Assembly (NCBI GenBank): GCA_945910005.1
Contig: OX246740.1
Span: forward strand, 56,785,221 to 56,849,220
Source: Isoperla grammatica
Lineage: Eukaryota > Arthropoda > Insecta > Plecoptera > Perlodidae
Length of the DNA: 64,000 nucleotides
Reading direction: 5' to 3'
Shown: positions 12,761 through 21,452 of the stretch, in pieces
Numbering within the stretch: the stretch's first letter is position 1
How the letters are laid out: every line of letters begins with the position of its first letter
Notes under the pieces: model-generated
Database searches by the model: none
The model's input: only the letters and a program-made list of their open reading frames with translations
What the model was told of the DNA's origin: nothing
Program-made: the position numbers and the translations under genes

Positions 12761-12789
12761 GTTTTCCTGGTATATTCATTGTCTCCAGT

Positions 12790-12860
12790 TTGGACTAGGA
12801 ATTGAATCCAGGTCTCCCACTAACCAGTCGGGTGTCTTGCGGCTCAGTTCCAGCTAGGTT
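12790..12860 (-). repeat. tRNA-like SINE head remnant
   Basis: The minus strand reads AGTGGGAGACCTGGATTCAA, containing a B-box-like GGATTCAATTC at 12800-12810. It shares AGTGGGAGACCTGG with the copy near 30653, so both belong to one tRNA-derived family. Confidence 0.5.
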
Positions 12861-12959
12861 GATATATTTAGTCCATGTTTTCACTCAGACGACCTCTCTC
12901 GTAATTAGTCGCCTGATTATTCCTTTCATCACATCACACGTTGTTTACATCTCAAAGGT

Positions 12960-13115
12960 GTTGTGCTCCGCGTTAGTTCTGCGCGCCTGATCACCGTCCG
13001 CTCACAACCGCGCGGCTGACTGCGTCGCGACGCCGTCATGTATGACGTCACGACGCCAGCCAGACAGGTATGATACGCTCACGCCTGGCCGCGTGCTAAC
13101 CTGCGGGGTGGAGAT
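12960..13115. promoter_or_regulatory. CpG-rich patch with CRE
   Basis: A short CpG-dense stretch with a CRE palindrome at 13043-13050 (TGACGTCA), 460 bp from the CRE at 12582. No gene start can be assigned to it. Confidence 0.25.
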
Positions 13116-16100
13116 ATGACGGGGAAGATTTACCCCCTCCCCTCACGTCAACATTGATGCGCTCTTTTAGAATACGTCGCGGGTTGAAAGGTGAAAGCTG
13201 GAGAGGATTGAAATACACAAATGCCGAGACGTCGTTCGATTGAGACGAGAGAGTCGACAGAGTTACGTGGGGGTGAGTCGAGAGTTACGTGGGGGTATTA
13301 CGCGACGCTGTGGCAAACACGTGACTATATGTTATTGTGTAGTACGATACGACATGCTGGCAATAGAGGTGGCCCGTGGCGACACTTCCTTCTCAGGAGT
13401 CATCAAGTATTAGACGTGTTGTTCATTATCAATGATAATTGGTTATAAATAATATAATAAAATATACATTTGGTACATTAAAAATGTAAATAATCGAAGT
13501 GAAATGGAAGAATGTATTTTTTTACGTTGTATGTCTGTTGCACTGTGTAAAACTAGCCATTTATGTTGTCTACATAGTATTATTCCTCAACACTTTTGAG
13601 AAAATAAAGAACGTTTGCTTATTTTCTCGTTGAACATATATGGAAAACCAAATTTCGAACAATCGACATTGGTCGATTGAAAGGGTGTCTGTGAATCTAT
13701 TGTGTATTTATTTCGTGTTTGTATTTACAGACAATTCGGTAGTGAGTGCTCATTTTATAAACGAAGCCAATGTGCAGGTATTATTACTGTTGTGTTGTCG
13801 ACTTTTTTAACGAGCCTCAATTAATTGTATAGTAATTTTATTAGTTACTGTGTCAACTTGCATGATGCAAATTAAGTCCGAATTATGTGAATTTATATCA
13901 ATGTGAATACAGAGCTCTAAATTTAGTGTTGTACGTAAAAGAATGCAAAGTTTTAATTTTCAAAAAGTTTCTGGGATTCTTGAGAATATTTTTACCCATA
14001 AACATAAATTCTCATCTCACGTTTTAGATAAGCTAATGGCTGTTTTCAGCCATTTGGTAGAGATAATAATATACAACTACAGCGTTTAAGGAAGGAAAAG
14101 TTAATGAATATTTTACAAGAGCGAAAACTGATACCATTTTCAATTTTGTTTATGTTTTAACTTCAAGTGGCGGTAAAGATGCCTGTCTCTTTCCCACTGC
14201 TTACCTTGATATATTGTGCCTGTAAACATCACATAATAATAGTAATAATTCTTTACCACTCATCAAAGTAGAACTATTCGTGTTATAACTATTCTAAACA
14301 CGTGACTCTAGTTTCAAGAAGGGACGCTTCAAGAACGATCACGTGGGCATCGAACAAAACCCGGCGTTGCGCGAGACATTAAGGGGCCATTATGCGTAAT
14401 TACAGCGATAAGACCCCCCTTAAGCTTGACGAATATCTTGTGCGATCTCCGCGCTTTATTCAGATGAACGCGTCGAGAAACAGTGGGTTTCAATTGTTGT
14501 TTTCTTCTTCTTCTTACAAACACGCGCTCGTGGGGTTAAATTAGCCTCATTCATAGATGTTTTTGGATTTGATTTTGTTTTTTAAATAAGGATGTTTTGG
14601 TATTGAATTATGTATAGGTTTTAATGTCGTGTTTCAGAAGTGTTACACATATTTCTAGTAATTTTTCGTGCGTACTTTGTGTATTATGATACACATTACA
14701 AATGTCTGTGAAAAGTTACAATAATATTCTTCCATTCAGGATTGTTTTATACACTGCAATTTTCTTAAGTTTTTTCTAGTCTCGAATTGAACTAAAATTG
14801 TATAACTTTTATGATAATAAAATGATTGATACTGGATATATATGAATAATTGTCTTATAATAAAAATCTCTGATTTTTTCATAATATTTTCGTTAATCAA
14901 GATAATGATATCAATATCGCCTTATTATTGTTTTCAATTTGTTGATTGGGACTATTCAATTTTCCATGTTCAGTTTTAAAAGTGTAAAATTATTTTTTTT
15001 TTTTAAATAAAACCGTTCCCTGCACATATCGTCAAAGCTATCAGCGAATATCAGGGGTCTCTCACAGTCTTCCACAGTTTTGTGTTTTGTTTTGCATGAT
15101 ACTTTTCGTTTAATTTACAACGAAAAACTTTGCACATATATTATTTTTGAAGATAGGGGGTAATATATTCATTTAATTATCTCCCTACGAGTTCTCGCCA
15201 CTGCGATCTTTCCTCCAGTGAAGCTAACGGTGGTGAGATACGTCTTCGCGTAATGTCACGTGAATTACGATTCACTTTGTGTTTAGTTTTCAAATTTGTT
15301 CGTCTTGGTTAAAATAATAGTTCCTCTGATATTTTTAAGTTTGAAATTAATTATTATCTGAGTTTGTTCAGCTCGTTGAAGTTTATTTGTTGAAATGAGA
15401 ACCGAGCAAAAGTGTTTTCAGTCTTGTGACGCCGAAGCCTAGGGCTGTAGCCCCCTTACTGTATACAGCGCGCATGGTTTTCGGCCCCCTTGCTTGTAGA
15501 TCCTTTTAGGCTCACATCATGTTTCCAGCACATGTTGTTATCGTATTGAATTAATTAGTTAAAACCAACAACAAGTGTCCTTGCTATGAAGTTACTCCTG
15601 TTATGGAATGTGTTTTCACTGTTGAGTTCGTCGTAAACAACACTGTTGGTGCTCGTTTTAGAGTATCAAGCTTTGGCACTTAACCGTTATTATGTTTACA
15701 TATTACATTAGCATTGTTGTGTTTTTGAAGCCCCTTCTGTGCGTGAGCTTATTCAGTTTTTGCTGTTCTAATCTATATGATAGACATCAAACGAGAACTG
15801 GAACTGGTAATTCGCTTTTTATATATTTATTTCTATACGCAATAGTTTAAGAATGCGTTTTACTTTTTAAACTAAACTTAATCATATCATCCTCTGACAC
15901 AGCAATGATGTTACTGATAGTAAAACGTCCCCTCCAACCACACGCATTAATAGAAAACAATCGACACATCAGACAATTGAGATTTGAAATTATTGACATC
16001 AAATCCAGCCAACCCGGCACCTCCACCATTTCCACAAACTTTTCTTTCAAGTCTGTGTCAGGACCTTTATTCGCTCTGTGCGGATCTGTGAGTTCCACAA

Positions 16101-16355
16101 ACAGATTGTTAACGTTTTGACACATTTGTTTGCATGTAGGAATACTTAAGATTATTATTGATGGGGGAGTGGAACAAAAAAATGGTAGAGAAGTTCAAGA
16201 ATTTAAAACTCACAACGGATGATGTTGAATGTGAAATATAAAGGATGAAACAGGCGTAAAAATGGACATAATGGATAACTGTTTAAAGATTTATAATTTA
16301 AAAAGGTAAATTCATATAATTCCCTGCGCAACAATGGTCGAGCGAGTGTGTGGGC
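13116..16355. other. No supported gene
   Basis: Mostly AT-rich. A 24-bp tandem duplication (GAGTTACGTGGGGGT) lies at 13246-13300. The 92-residue minus frame at 15847-16125 looks somewhat protein-like. It contains the recurrent 18-base motif (16011-16028) as codons for MVEVPG. Without splice signals or a recognised domain I do not call it a gene. Confidence 0.4.
14299..14403. promoter_or_regulatory. Motif module shared with 6584-6746
   Basis: CACGTGAC (14299-14306), TTCAAGAACG (14328-14337) and ATGCGTAATTAC (14392-14403) occur here in the same order as in the CpG-rich block at 6.6 kb, with shorter spacing. It may be a paired regulatory module or two old copies of one repeat. Confidence 0.25.
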
Positions 16356-16477
16356 GGGGGGGGGGGGGGGGCTCGCCTATGTAGGCTACAGTGCTGCTGC
16401 CATCACCCGAGCAGCCGGCGGGCATCGCGAGTACTAATGAAGCCGAGGATCAGCATTAGAGGCAGGGGGGGGGGGGA
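16356..16477. repeat. Poly-G tracts
   Basis: A 16-base G run at 16356-16371 and an 11-12-base run near 16466-16477. No gene lies between them. Confidence 0.9.
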
Positions 16478-16683
16478 CAAACAGAATTCCAATAAAACAA
16501 TAATTACAACATAACAACAAAAAAGCGGCTGTTTATCGGGCCCAATATTTCCAGCGTACAAGTACCAACGTAATTAGTGGTGAACGCTGTCAGCTGCAGC
16601 TCTGCCGCGAGTCAGCCCTGGTATTGGAATTAAAACTCAACGAATGTGTATTTATTTCCTACACTCAGACATAGCTGCAGGTT

Positions 16684-16845
16684 GATGACAGCGACCCCAC
16701 TCGGAGACAGTTTTAAGACAGCGACCCCGCTTTGAGACAGTTTAATGGCAGCGACCCCACTCGGAGACATTTCTATAACAGCAACCCCATTCAGAGACAG
16801 TTTTAAGACAGGAACCCTCTAGGATACAGTTTTATGGCAGTGAAT
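16684..16845. repeat. 30-bp minisatellite
   Basis: The marker GCGACCCC, or a close variant, falls at 16691, 16721, 16751, 16781 and 16811, a constant period of 30 bp. A degenerate sixth copy lies near 16840. Each unit also carries GGAGACAGTTTTAA-like sequence. Divergence increases toward the right end. Confidence 0.9.
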
Positions 16846-17110
16846 GTAAAAACAGATAGCGACCATATAGGCCAGTGCGAAATTCCGAGGTCGTAATTTT
16901 CGGCCTATCTGTGCGTTTTGTATTTACACGCTAGATGGCAGACATGGCGCACTCGTGCAATGTTTTGGGGATTCCATTTAAAGCGTGACATACCGACACG
17001 GTTTCACTTTTAACTCTCGGTTGTGTCACAAGTCCTTCATTCAACGAGCGTGTTTAGTACGCTGGCAACGTTTTTATGTGACGGATGTTTTTGTTAAACT
17101 TTAAAAAAAT

Positions 17111-17140
17111 ACACACACATATATATATATATATATATAT
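17111..17140. repeat. (AC)n(AT)n microsatellite flanking the Penelope-like element
   Basis: A short AC run is followed by an AT run directly outside the left end of the element. A second AT run lies at 19718-19746 on the other side. It may be the insertion target or may have grown after insertion. Confidence 0.9.
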
Positions 17141-17145
17141 GTACA

Positions 17146-17570
17146 CTTGTTGCAACTTTCTGGGGATTGTTGCCGCGAATTATTTACTAAAGAAGGAGGC
17201 ACTGACTTACCCTTCCCTTCCTGACGTTTCGGGAAAGTCACATCTCCCATCTTCAGAGGCCCTCACTCGACGATGTGCATCTCGAGCTTCGAAGCCGCGA
17301 ACTGACTGGTTCAGTCGTTGTCATTCCTCTCGCGTGTATGTCTGCGTCATTGTTCTTATCTCGTAGTGAAACCAGATTGGATCGACTACGCGTCAGGGGT
17401 CCACGTTCAGGGGTAGTGACGTACTCCACGCCCCTAGGGCTGGGGCCTTGTGTTGGCGTCACGACGTTAACGCTGTCAAAACGTTGCACACGGGCTTCTT
17501 GTTGGTGTTGAAGGAGAACTGGTTTCCAGGAAGTAGGCAAACGTTGTCCGTCATCCCGTTTGTTAAGGCT
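17146..17570 (-). repeat. Left 425-bp terminal inverted repeat
   Basis: Reverse complement of 19266-19690. The inner boundary is sharp: AGGCT is shared, then the sequences differ at 17571/19265. The outer few bases (GTACA versus GTGTA) have begun to diverge. It contains the first 41 codons of the RT ORF on the plus strand and, on the minus strand, a copy of the last ~106 codons. This looks like the 3' end of a second copy joined head-to-head to a 5'-truncated element. Confidence 0.93.
17220..17259 (-). ncRNA. Hammerhead-ribozyme-like motif, left copy
   Basis: Mirror copy of the motif at 19577-19616, on the minus strand of the left inverted repeat. The core CTGAAGA (17250-17256 reversed) and GAAAC (reversed, near 17226-17230) are preserved, so a transcript entering the element from the right would carry it in active sense. 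Confidence 0.55.
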
Positions 17571-19583
17571 GTTGTCGAATCAGCTATTCATTTTTTACCT
17601 TCAAATGTGGCCGAAACAATACGTCAAGACACGTCGGTTATTTTACGTAAAGCTAAATTACCGGAACGTAACATATCTCACACCGAGATTCTAGCTTTGA
17701 AAAGACTGAGAAATAATGATAGTGTAATTGTTTTACCCGCTGACAAAGGCAATGCCACTGTTATTTTAAATATGGATGACTATAAACTGAAAATGACACG
17801 TCATTTGGATGACCCGGCTTATAAACTTTTAAAGTCAGACCCTACCACTTATTTGGAAAAAACGACCAGAGCTAAAATACTAGCTTCAAAAATTGACCCT
17901 AAAAAACATAAGTACTTAATACCCAGGGAGAAGTCTTCTAGATGCCCCAAATTGTACGGTTTGCCTAAGATTCACAAACCTGGGATACCTCTAAGGCCTA
18001 TTGTGAGTTCATTTGACTCCCCTCTTCAGCCTCTAGCTAGACACCTGGCCGAATACCTGCAACCATATGTTGAGGATGCAAAATCTTATGTAAAAAATGC
18101 TTATCACTTTCTGGAGATCTTACTTGAATACAATGTGTCTGAAACCGATTTGTTGGTGAGCCTTGACGTGGAGTCACTTTTTACTAATGTTCCCATTGAC
18201 GAAACTTTGGAAATCATGCGTGGGTTACACATACCTGAAGACATGTTGATTTTAATAAAACATTGTTTAGCCAACACCTATTTTATGTATGAAGGACATA
18301 GATATAAACAGGTCAAAGGTGCCCCCATGGGTTCGCCGTTATCACCAGCAGTGGCTAATATATTTATGCAACATTTTGAAGACCGGGCTCTGGAACTTGC
18401 TCCATACAAACCAAAATTACTTCTACGCTACGTGGATGATTTCTTTCTCATTTGGCCTTATGGAATAAGTAAACTTAATGAGTTTTTATTGCTCATTAAT
18501 AGCCTGCACGAAAACATTACCTGTACCATGGAGATAGAAGAGAATGGACGACTTCCGTTTCTGGACGTGTGTGTTTACAAAAGAAGTAATGGAAAATTAG
18601 GCCACACGGTGTACAGGAAACCTACCAACACTGGCAGATATCTCAACGCCCGTTCACATCATCACCCTGCCCAACTCAATGCTGTAGTCAATTCACTCGC
18701 TTTCCGTTCCACGAAACTGTCAGACTGTCATAACGTTAACAGAGAAATCCGAGACTTACGCCAAACTCTCCTTAATAACGGCTATTCGGATAATACTATT
18801 AACAGAGCGTTTAAAAACACCTGTTCTCCCAAACTAGGGGAACCTAAGTCTGACGATAAGCCTGCAGGTTTCGTGCACCTTCCGTACTTAAGGGGAACAT
18901 CCGAAAAAATAGGCAAGTTGCTTAAAAAACATAACATAAAAACTACGTATCGCCCTTACAGAAAGATAAGCACTATGTTACGCAACGCTAAAGACAACAT
19001 ACCACTTGAAGCCCATGGGGTTTATGAAGTCCCGTGTGGGTCGTGCGGGGAAGTGTATGTTGGTCAGACCAACCGACGTATATCGGTGAGACGGGATGAA
19101 CATCGATTAGCAGTCAACAGTGGCAGAGAGACATCAGGCCTGGCCCAACACGTCAAAAAAACCGGCCACTCTATAAGCTTTGAAAACACCAGAACGCTAG
19201 CTTCGGTCAATGAATTTCAAGTACGTGTCATTCGAGAGGCTATTGAGATAGAGAAGAGACCGGGAAGCCTTAACAAACGGGATGACGGACAACGTTTGCC
19301 TACTTCCTGGAAACCAGTTCTCCTTCAACACCAACAAGAAGCCCGTGTGCAACGTTTTGACAGCGTTAACGTCGTGACGCCAACACAAGGCCCCAGCCCT
19401 AGGGGCGTGGAGTACGTCACTACCCCTGAACGTGGACCCCTGACGCGTAGTCGATCCAATCTGGTTTCACTACGAGATAAGAACAATGACGCAGACATAC
19501 ACGCGAGAGGAATGACAACGACTGAACCAGTCAGTTCGCGGCTTCGAAGCTCGAGATGCACATCGTCGAGTGAGGGCCTCTGA
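17448..19583 (+). CDS. Penelope-like reverse transcriptase with GIY-YIG endonuclease
   Basis: A 711-residue retroelement polyprotein that would copy element RNA into DNA at a nicked target. Visible features are the N-terminal PADKGNATV block near residue 97; CPKLYGLPKIHKPG (166-179); RT motif A SLDVESLF with the metal-binding Asp at 240; APMGSPLSP (292-300); and the catalytic YVDD (328-331). The GIY-YIG domain has GVY (524-526) and VYVG (536-539), with Arg/His around 544-552 and a likely catalytic Glu near 597-602. Cysteines 530 and 533 with histidines 568 and 574 match the Cys/His zinc motif of this endonuclease class. Residues 1-41 come from the inverted left repeat, so the annotated Met is probably not the ancestral start. 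The natural N-terminus appears to be truncated at about residue 42. The stop TGA lies inside the hammerhead core. Confidence 0.93.
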   Translation: MCWRHDVNAVKTLHTGFLLVLKENWFPGSRQTLSVIPFVKAVVESAIHFLPSNVAETIRQDTSVILRKAKLPERNISHTEILALKRLRNNDSVIVLPADKGNATVILNMDDYKLKMTRHLDDPAYKLLKSDPTTYLEKTTRAKILASKIDPKKHKYLIPREKSSRCPKLYGLPKIHKPGIPLRPIVSSFDSPLQPLARHLAEYLQPYVEDAKSYVKNAYHFLEILLEYNVSETDLLVSLDVESLFTNVPIDETLEIMRGLHIPEDMLILIKHCLANTYFMYEGHRYKQVKGAPMGSPLSPAVANIFMQHFEDRALELAPYKPKLLLRYVDDFFLIWPYGISKLNEFLLLINSLHENITCTMEIEENGRLPFLDVCVYKRSNGKLGHTVYRKPTNTGRYLNARSHHHPAQLNAVVNSLAFRSTKLSDCHNVNREIRDLRQTLLNNGYSDNTINRAFKNTCSPKLGEPKSDDKPAGFVHLPYLRGTSEKIGKLLKKHNIKTTYRPYRKISTMLRNAKDNIPLEAHGVYEVPCGSCGEVYVGQTNRRISVRRDEHRLAVNSGRETSGLAQHVKKTGHSISFENTRTLASVNEFQVRVIREAIEIEKRPGSLNKRDDGQRLPTSWKPVLLQHQQEARVQRFDSVNVVTPTQGPSPRGVEYVTTPERGPLTRSRSNLVSLRDKNNDADIHARGMTTTEPVSSRLRSSRCTSSSEGL

Positions 19584-19690
19584 AGATGGGAGATGTGACT
19601 TTCCCGAAACGTCAGGAAGGGAAGGGTAAGTCAGTGCCTCCTTCTTTAGTAAATAATTCGCGGCAACAATCCCCAGAAAGTTGCAACAAG
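19266..19690 (+). repeat. Right 425-bp terminal inverted repeat
   Basis: This copy carries the natural 3' end of the element: the last ~106 codons of the ORF, the hammerhead-like motif and a short 3' tail ending near TTGCAACAAG. The left copy is its reverse complement. Confidence 0.93.
19577..19616 (+). ncRNA. Hammerhead-ribozyme-like motif, right copy
   Basis: The order CTGAAGA (19580-19586), a stem II of GGGA/TCCC, GAAA (19606-19609), then C-GTC (19610-19613) fits the hammerhead core with cleavage after GTC. Flanking CCT (19577-19579) and AGG (19614-19616) can form stem I. GAAAC abuts GTC, so stem III has no loop and would need two copies pairing, as in minimal hammerheads described in Penelope-like elements. 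One extra U precedes stem II, a deviation from consensus. Self-cleavage is inferred, not shown. Confidence 0.65.
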
Positions 19691-19717
19691 TACACATATG
19701 TCCGCGAAAACTTAAAA

Positions 19718-19746
19718 ACTAATATATATATATATATATATATATA
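19718..19746. repeat. (AT)n microsatellite
   Basis: AT dinucleotide run just outside the right end of the Penelope-like element. Confidence 0.9.
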
Positions 19747-21311
19747 AATAATGTGTTCATAAAATGTGTTATTAAATATAACGTACTGTTTTATGTGTTA
19801 TAAATGATTTATTACTCTCTATACTGAAATGAAATGCGCTGTATGTAATGTATTGCTTCAAGGCACACAAATAATTGTCTTTAGCATTCTGTTTTGTATA
19901 TATTGCTAACAACTAGTTGATATTCAAGTTGAATGGTTAACGAGCATCGTCTAGTTTCTCAACCTTTCTCGATCATAAAACACAATTACACAATTGTTAT
20001 TATATACTGGAAGAGTATATTTCCACTAAATAGTTGCGCGCATGTTCTAATGAACGAACAATTGGTCTAGTGTCGTGGAATGAAACTGCGCCGGGTGAAT
20101 TCAATGGCCAGTCAACATTATCACGCCGAACAGGATATTACACTACACACAATACGCTCAATAATGTTACTGTGCTCTGCTTCACTTCTCACGAGCATTA
20201 TTTCCAGGAATATGTGGCGAGTATTGAGATAAGAGTAAATACGGTGAAACGTTGTGTTCGCATTTCAATATCCACATATTTTGTTTTTAATATAAACATA
20301 TATACGGATTCTTTTGCGTGTGTTTTTTTTATCTCGTTTTCAATTTCATAAAAGTATTTTCTAATTAGTGTATTGTTTCGTGGTAGCTTGCAGGTTTTCC
20401 TCGAGCCGATGTATTTATGTGGAATGTGGTAGACTGTCCATTGTTAAATGAAGTTCACAGAGATTAAGCTGGTGTATTGCCAAACCTTAATATACCCTTG
20501 ATTTGTATCAAACTCCCTGGGGATTATTCCTTATCCACAATGTATGTGGTGAGCAGCCGCATATTCCCTTGTCGAGCAAACGATCCTCCTAAGAAATTGT
20601 ATTATGTAAATACACATCGTGCTGATTTTCTTTGATTATGTCTGAAAATATTAAATAATCAATCGTTTTACGAATATGTCTGTTTAACAGTATAGATTAA
20701 TTGATTATAACACCACTTGTCTTCCCGTTTTCTTTACAAATTGTACTTTTATGTCATTTTAGATATTGACGAGTAAACCGAAGCTTTTATAGTAAAGCTA
20801 GTAATTTCTGAACGCTTCCATTTTGACAAGATAAGTAAAAGCTAATGGGAGTTTGTAGGTTTCTTTTCCTTTCTATTTTAACGCTACTTATAAAATAATT
20901 TCACGTCATTTTCTAACAAGTATAAGTTTTCACCCGTTTCCGTCTAAATCAATCGATCGGAGCGCTAAGTTGCGTAGCGAGCATCTTGGGAAGCTCACCA
21001 TTCCGGTGGGCCGTAATATTATAATAGGCTTAAAAGCTTTGCACTCGGCTCCTGTCCCGTCCCGCGCAATACCTGCCCGAACTGTGCAGAGGCGACATTA
21101 AGTGTAACATCTTGATGTCTTAAAACCTTAAAAGGTTCCCCACCTGGTGCCAGCAATACCGGGTTGTCTATGCGCATGCGTGGACTACGCAGATGTGCGT
21201 CTAGGCTGGTATTGGAATTAACGACGCCATGTCTTAGACTGACTACAGGTGTTAAAACGTCCATCTCTCAAATTCCTACATGTGTTTTAAGACTGTATTA
21301 AACGGTCACAT
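19747..21311. other. No supported gene
   Basis: AT-rich. The motif CTGGTATTGGAATTAA at about 21207-21222 also occurs near 16617-16632 in an unrelated context, which suggests an old dispersed repeat. Confidence 0.45.
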
Positions 21312-21452
21312 GTTTTCATCCAACTGCTTGAATTCAAGGATAAAAACGCATCGGATATCTGCAGGATATTAGGATAAAGTAAAAGAAAACAAAATCTATA
21401 TATTTTTATGCTTTTCTGTCCTTGAATTGAAGAAGTTGATGCAAAAATTTGA
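21312..21452. repeat. Hairpin-forming dispersed repeat, copy 2
   Basis: Inverted arms (about 21312-21351 and 21408-21452) contain TTGAATTCAAGGA followed by an A-rich segment and GCAT. They match the arms of the element at 1-143. The central ~55 bases differ between copies. It is probably a small foldback element or MITE. Confidence 0.6.

Larger units (their letters stand above)
17146..19690 (+). mobile_element. Penelope-like retroelement with inverted ends
   Basis: The 2545-bp element is defined by two 425-bp inverted repeats (17146-17570 and 19266-19690). Base pairing between them keeps a constant position sum of 36836, so there are no indels, and I saw no mismatch at the points checked. 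It encodes one intact ORF with reverse transcriptase and C-terminal GIY-YIG endonuclease, the combination that defines endonuclease-bearing Penelope-like elements. Each end carries a hammerhead-like motif. Penelope-like elements are known to carry terminal copies in direct or inverted orientation. Intact coding and identical repeats suggest a recent insertion. The element lies between two AT microsatellites, so any target duplication is hard to see. Confidence 0.92.

Noticed and set aside
14206..14220. 15-nt minus-strand segment between TTTACAG and GTAAGCAG
   Set aside because: Too short, weak pyrimidine tract, expected by chance in this much DNA.
17253..17540. Frames on both strands of the inverted repeats (17253-17540 minus, 17275-17511 plus, 19325-19561 minus)
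   Set aside because: They are copies or shadows of the Penelope ORF ends caused by the inverted repeats.
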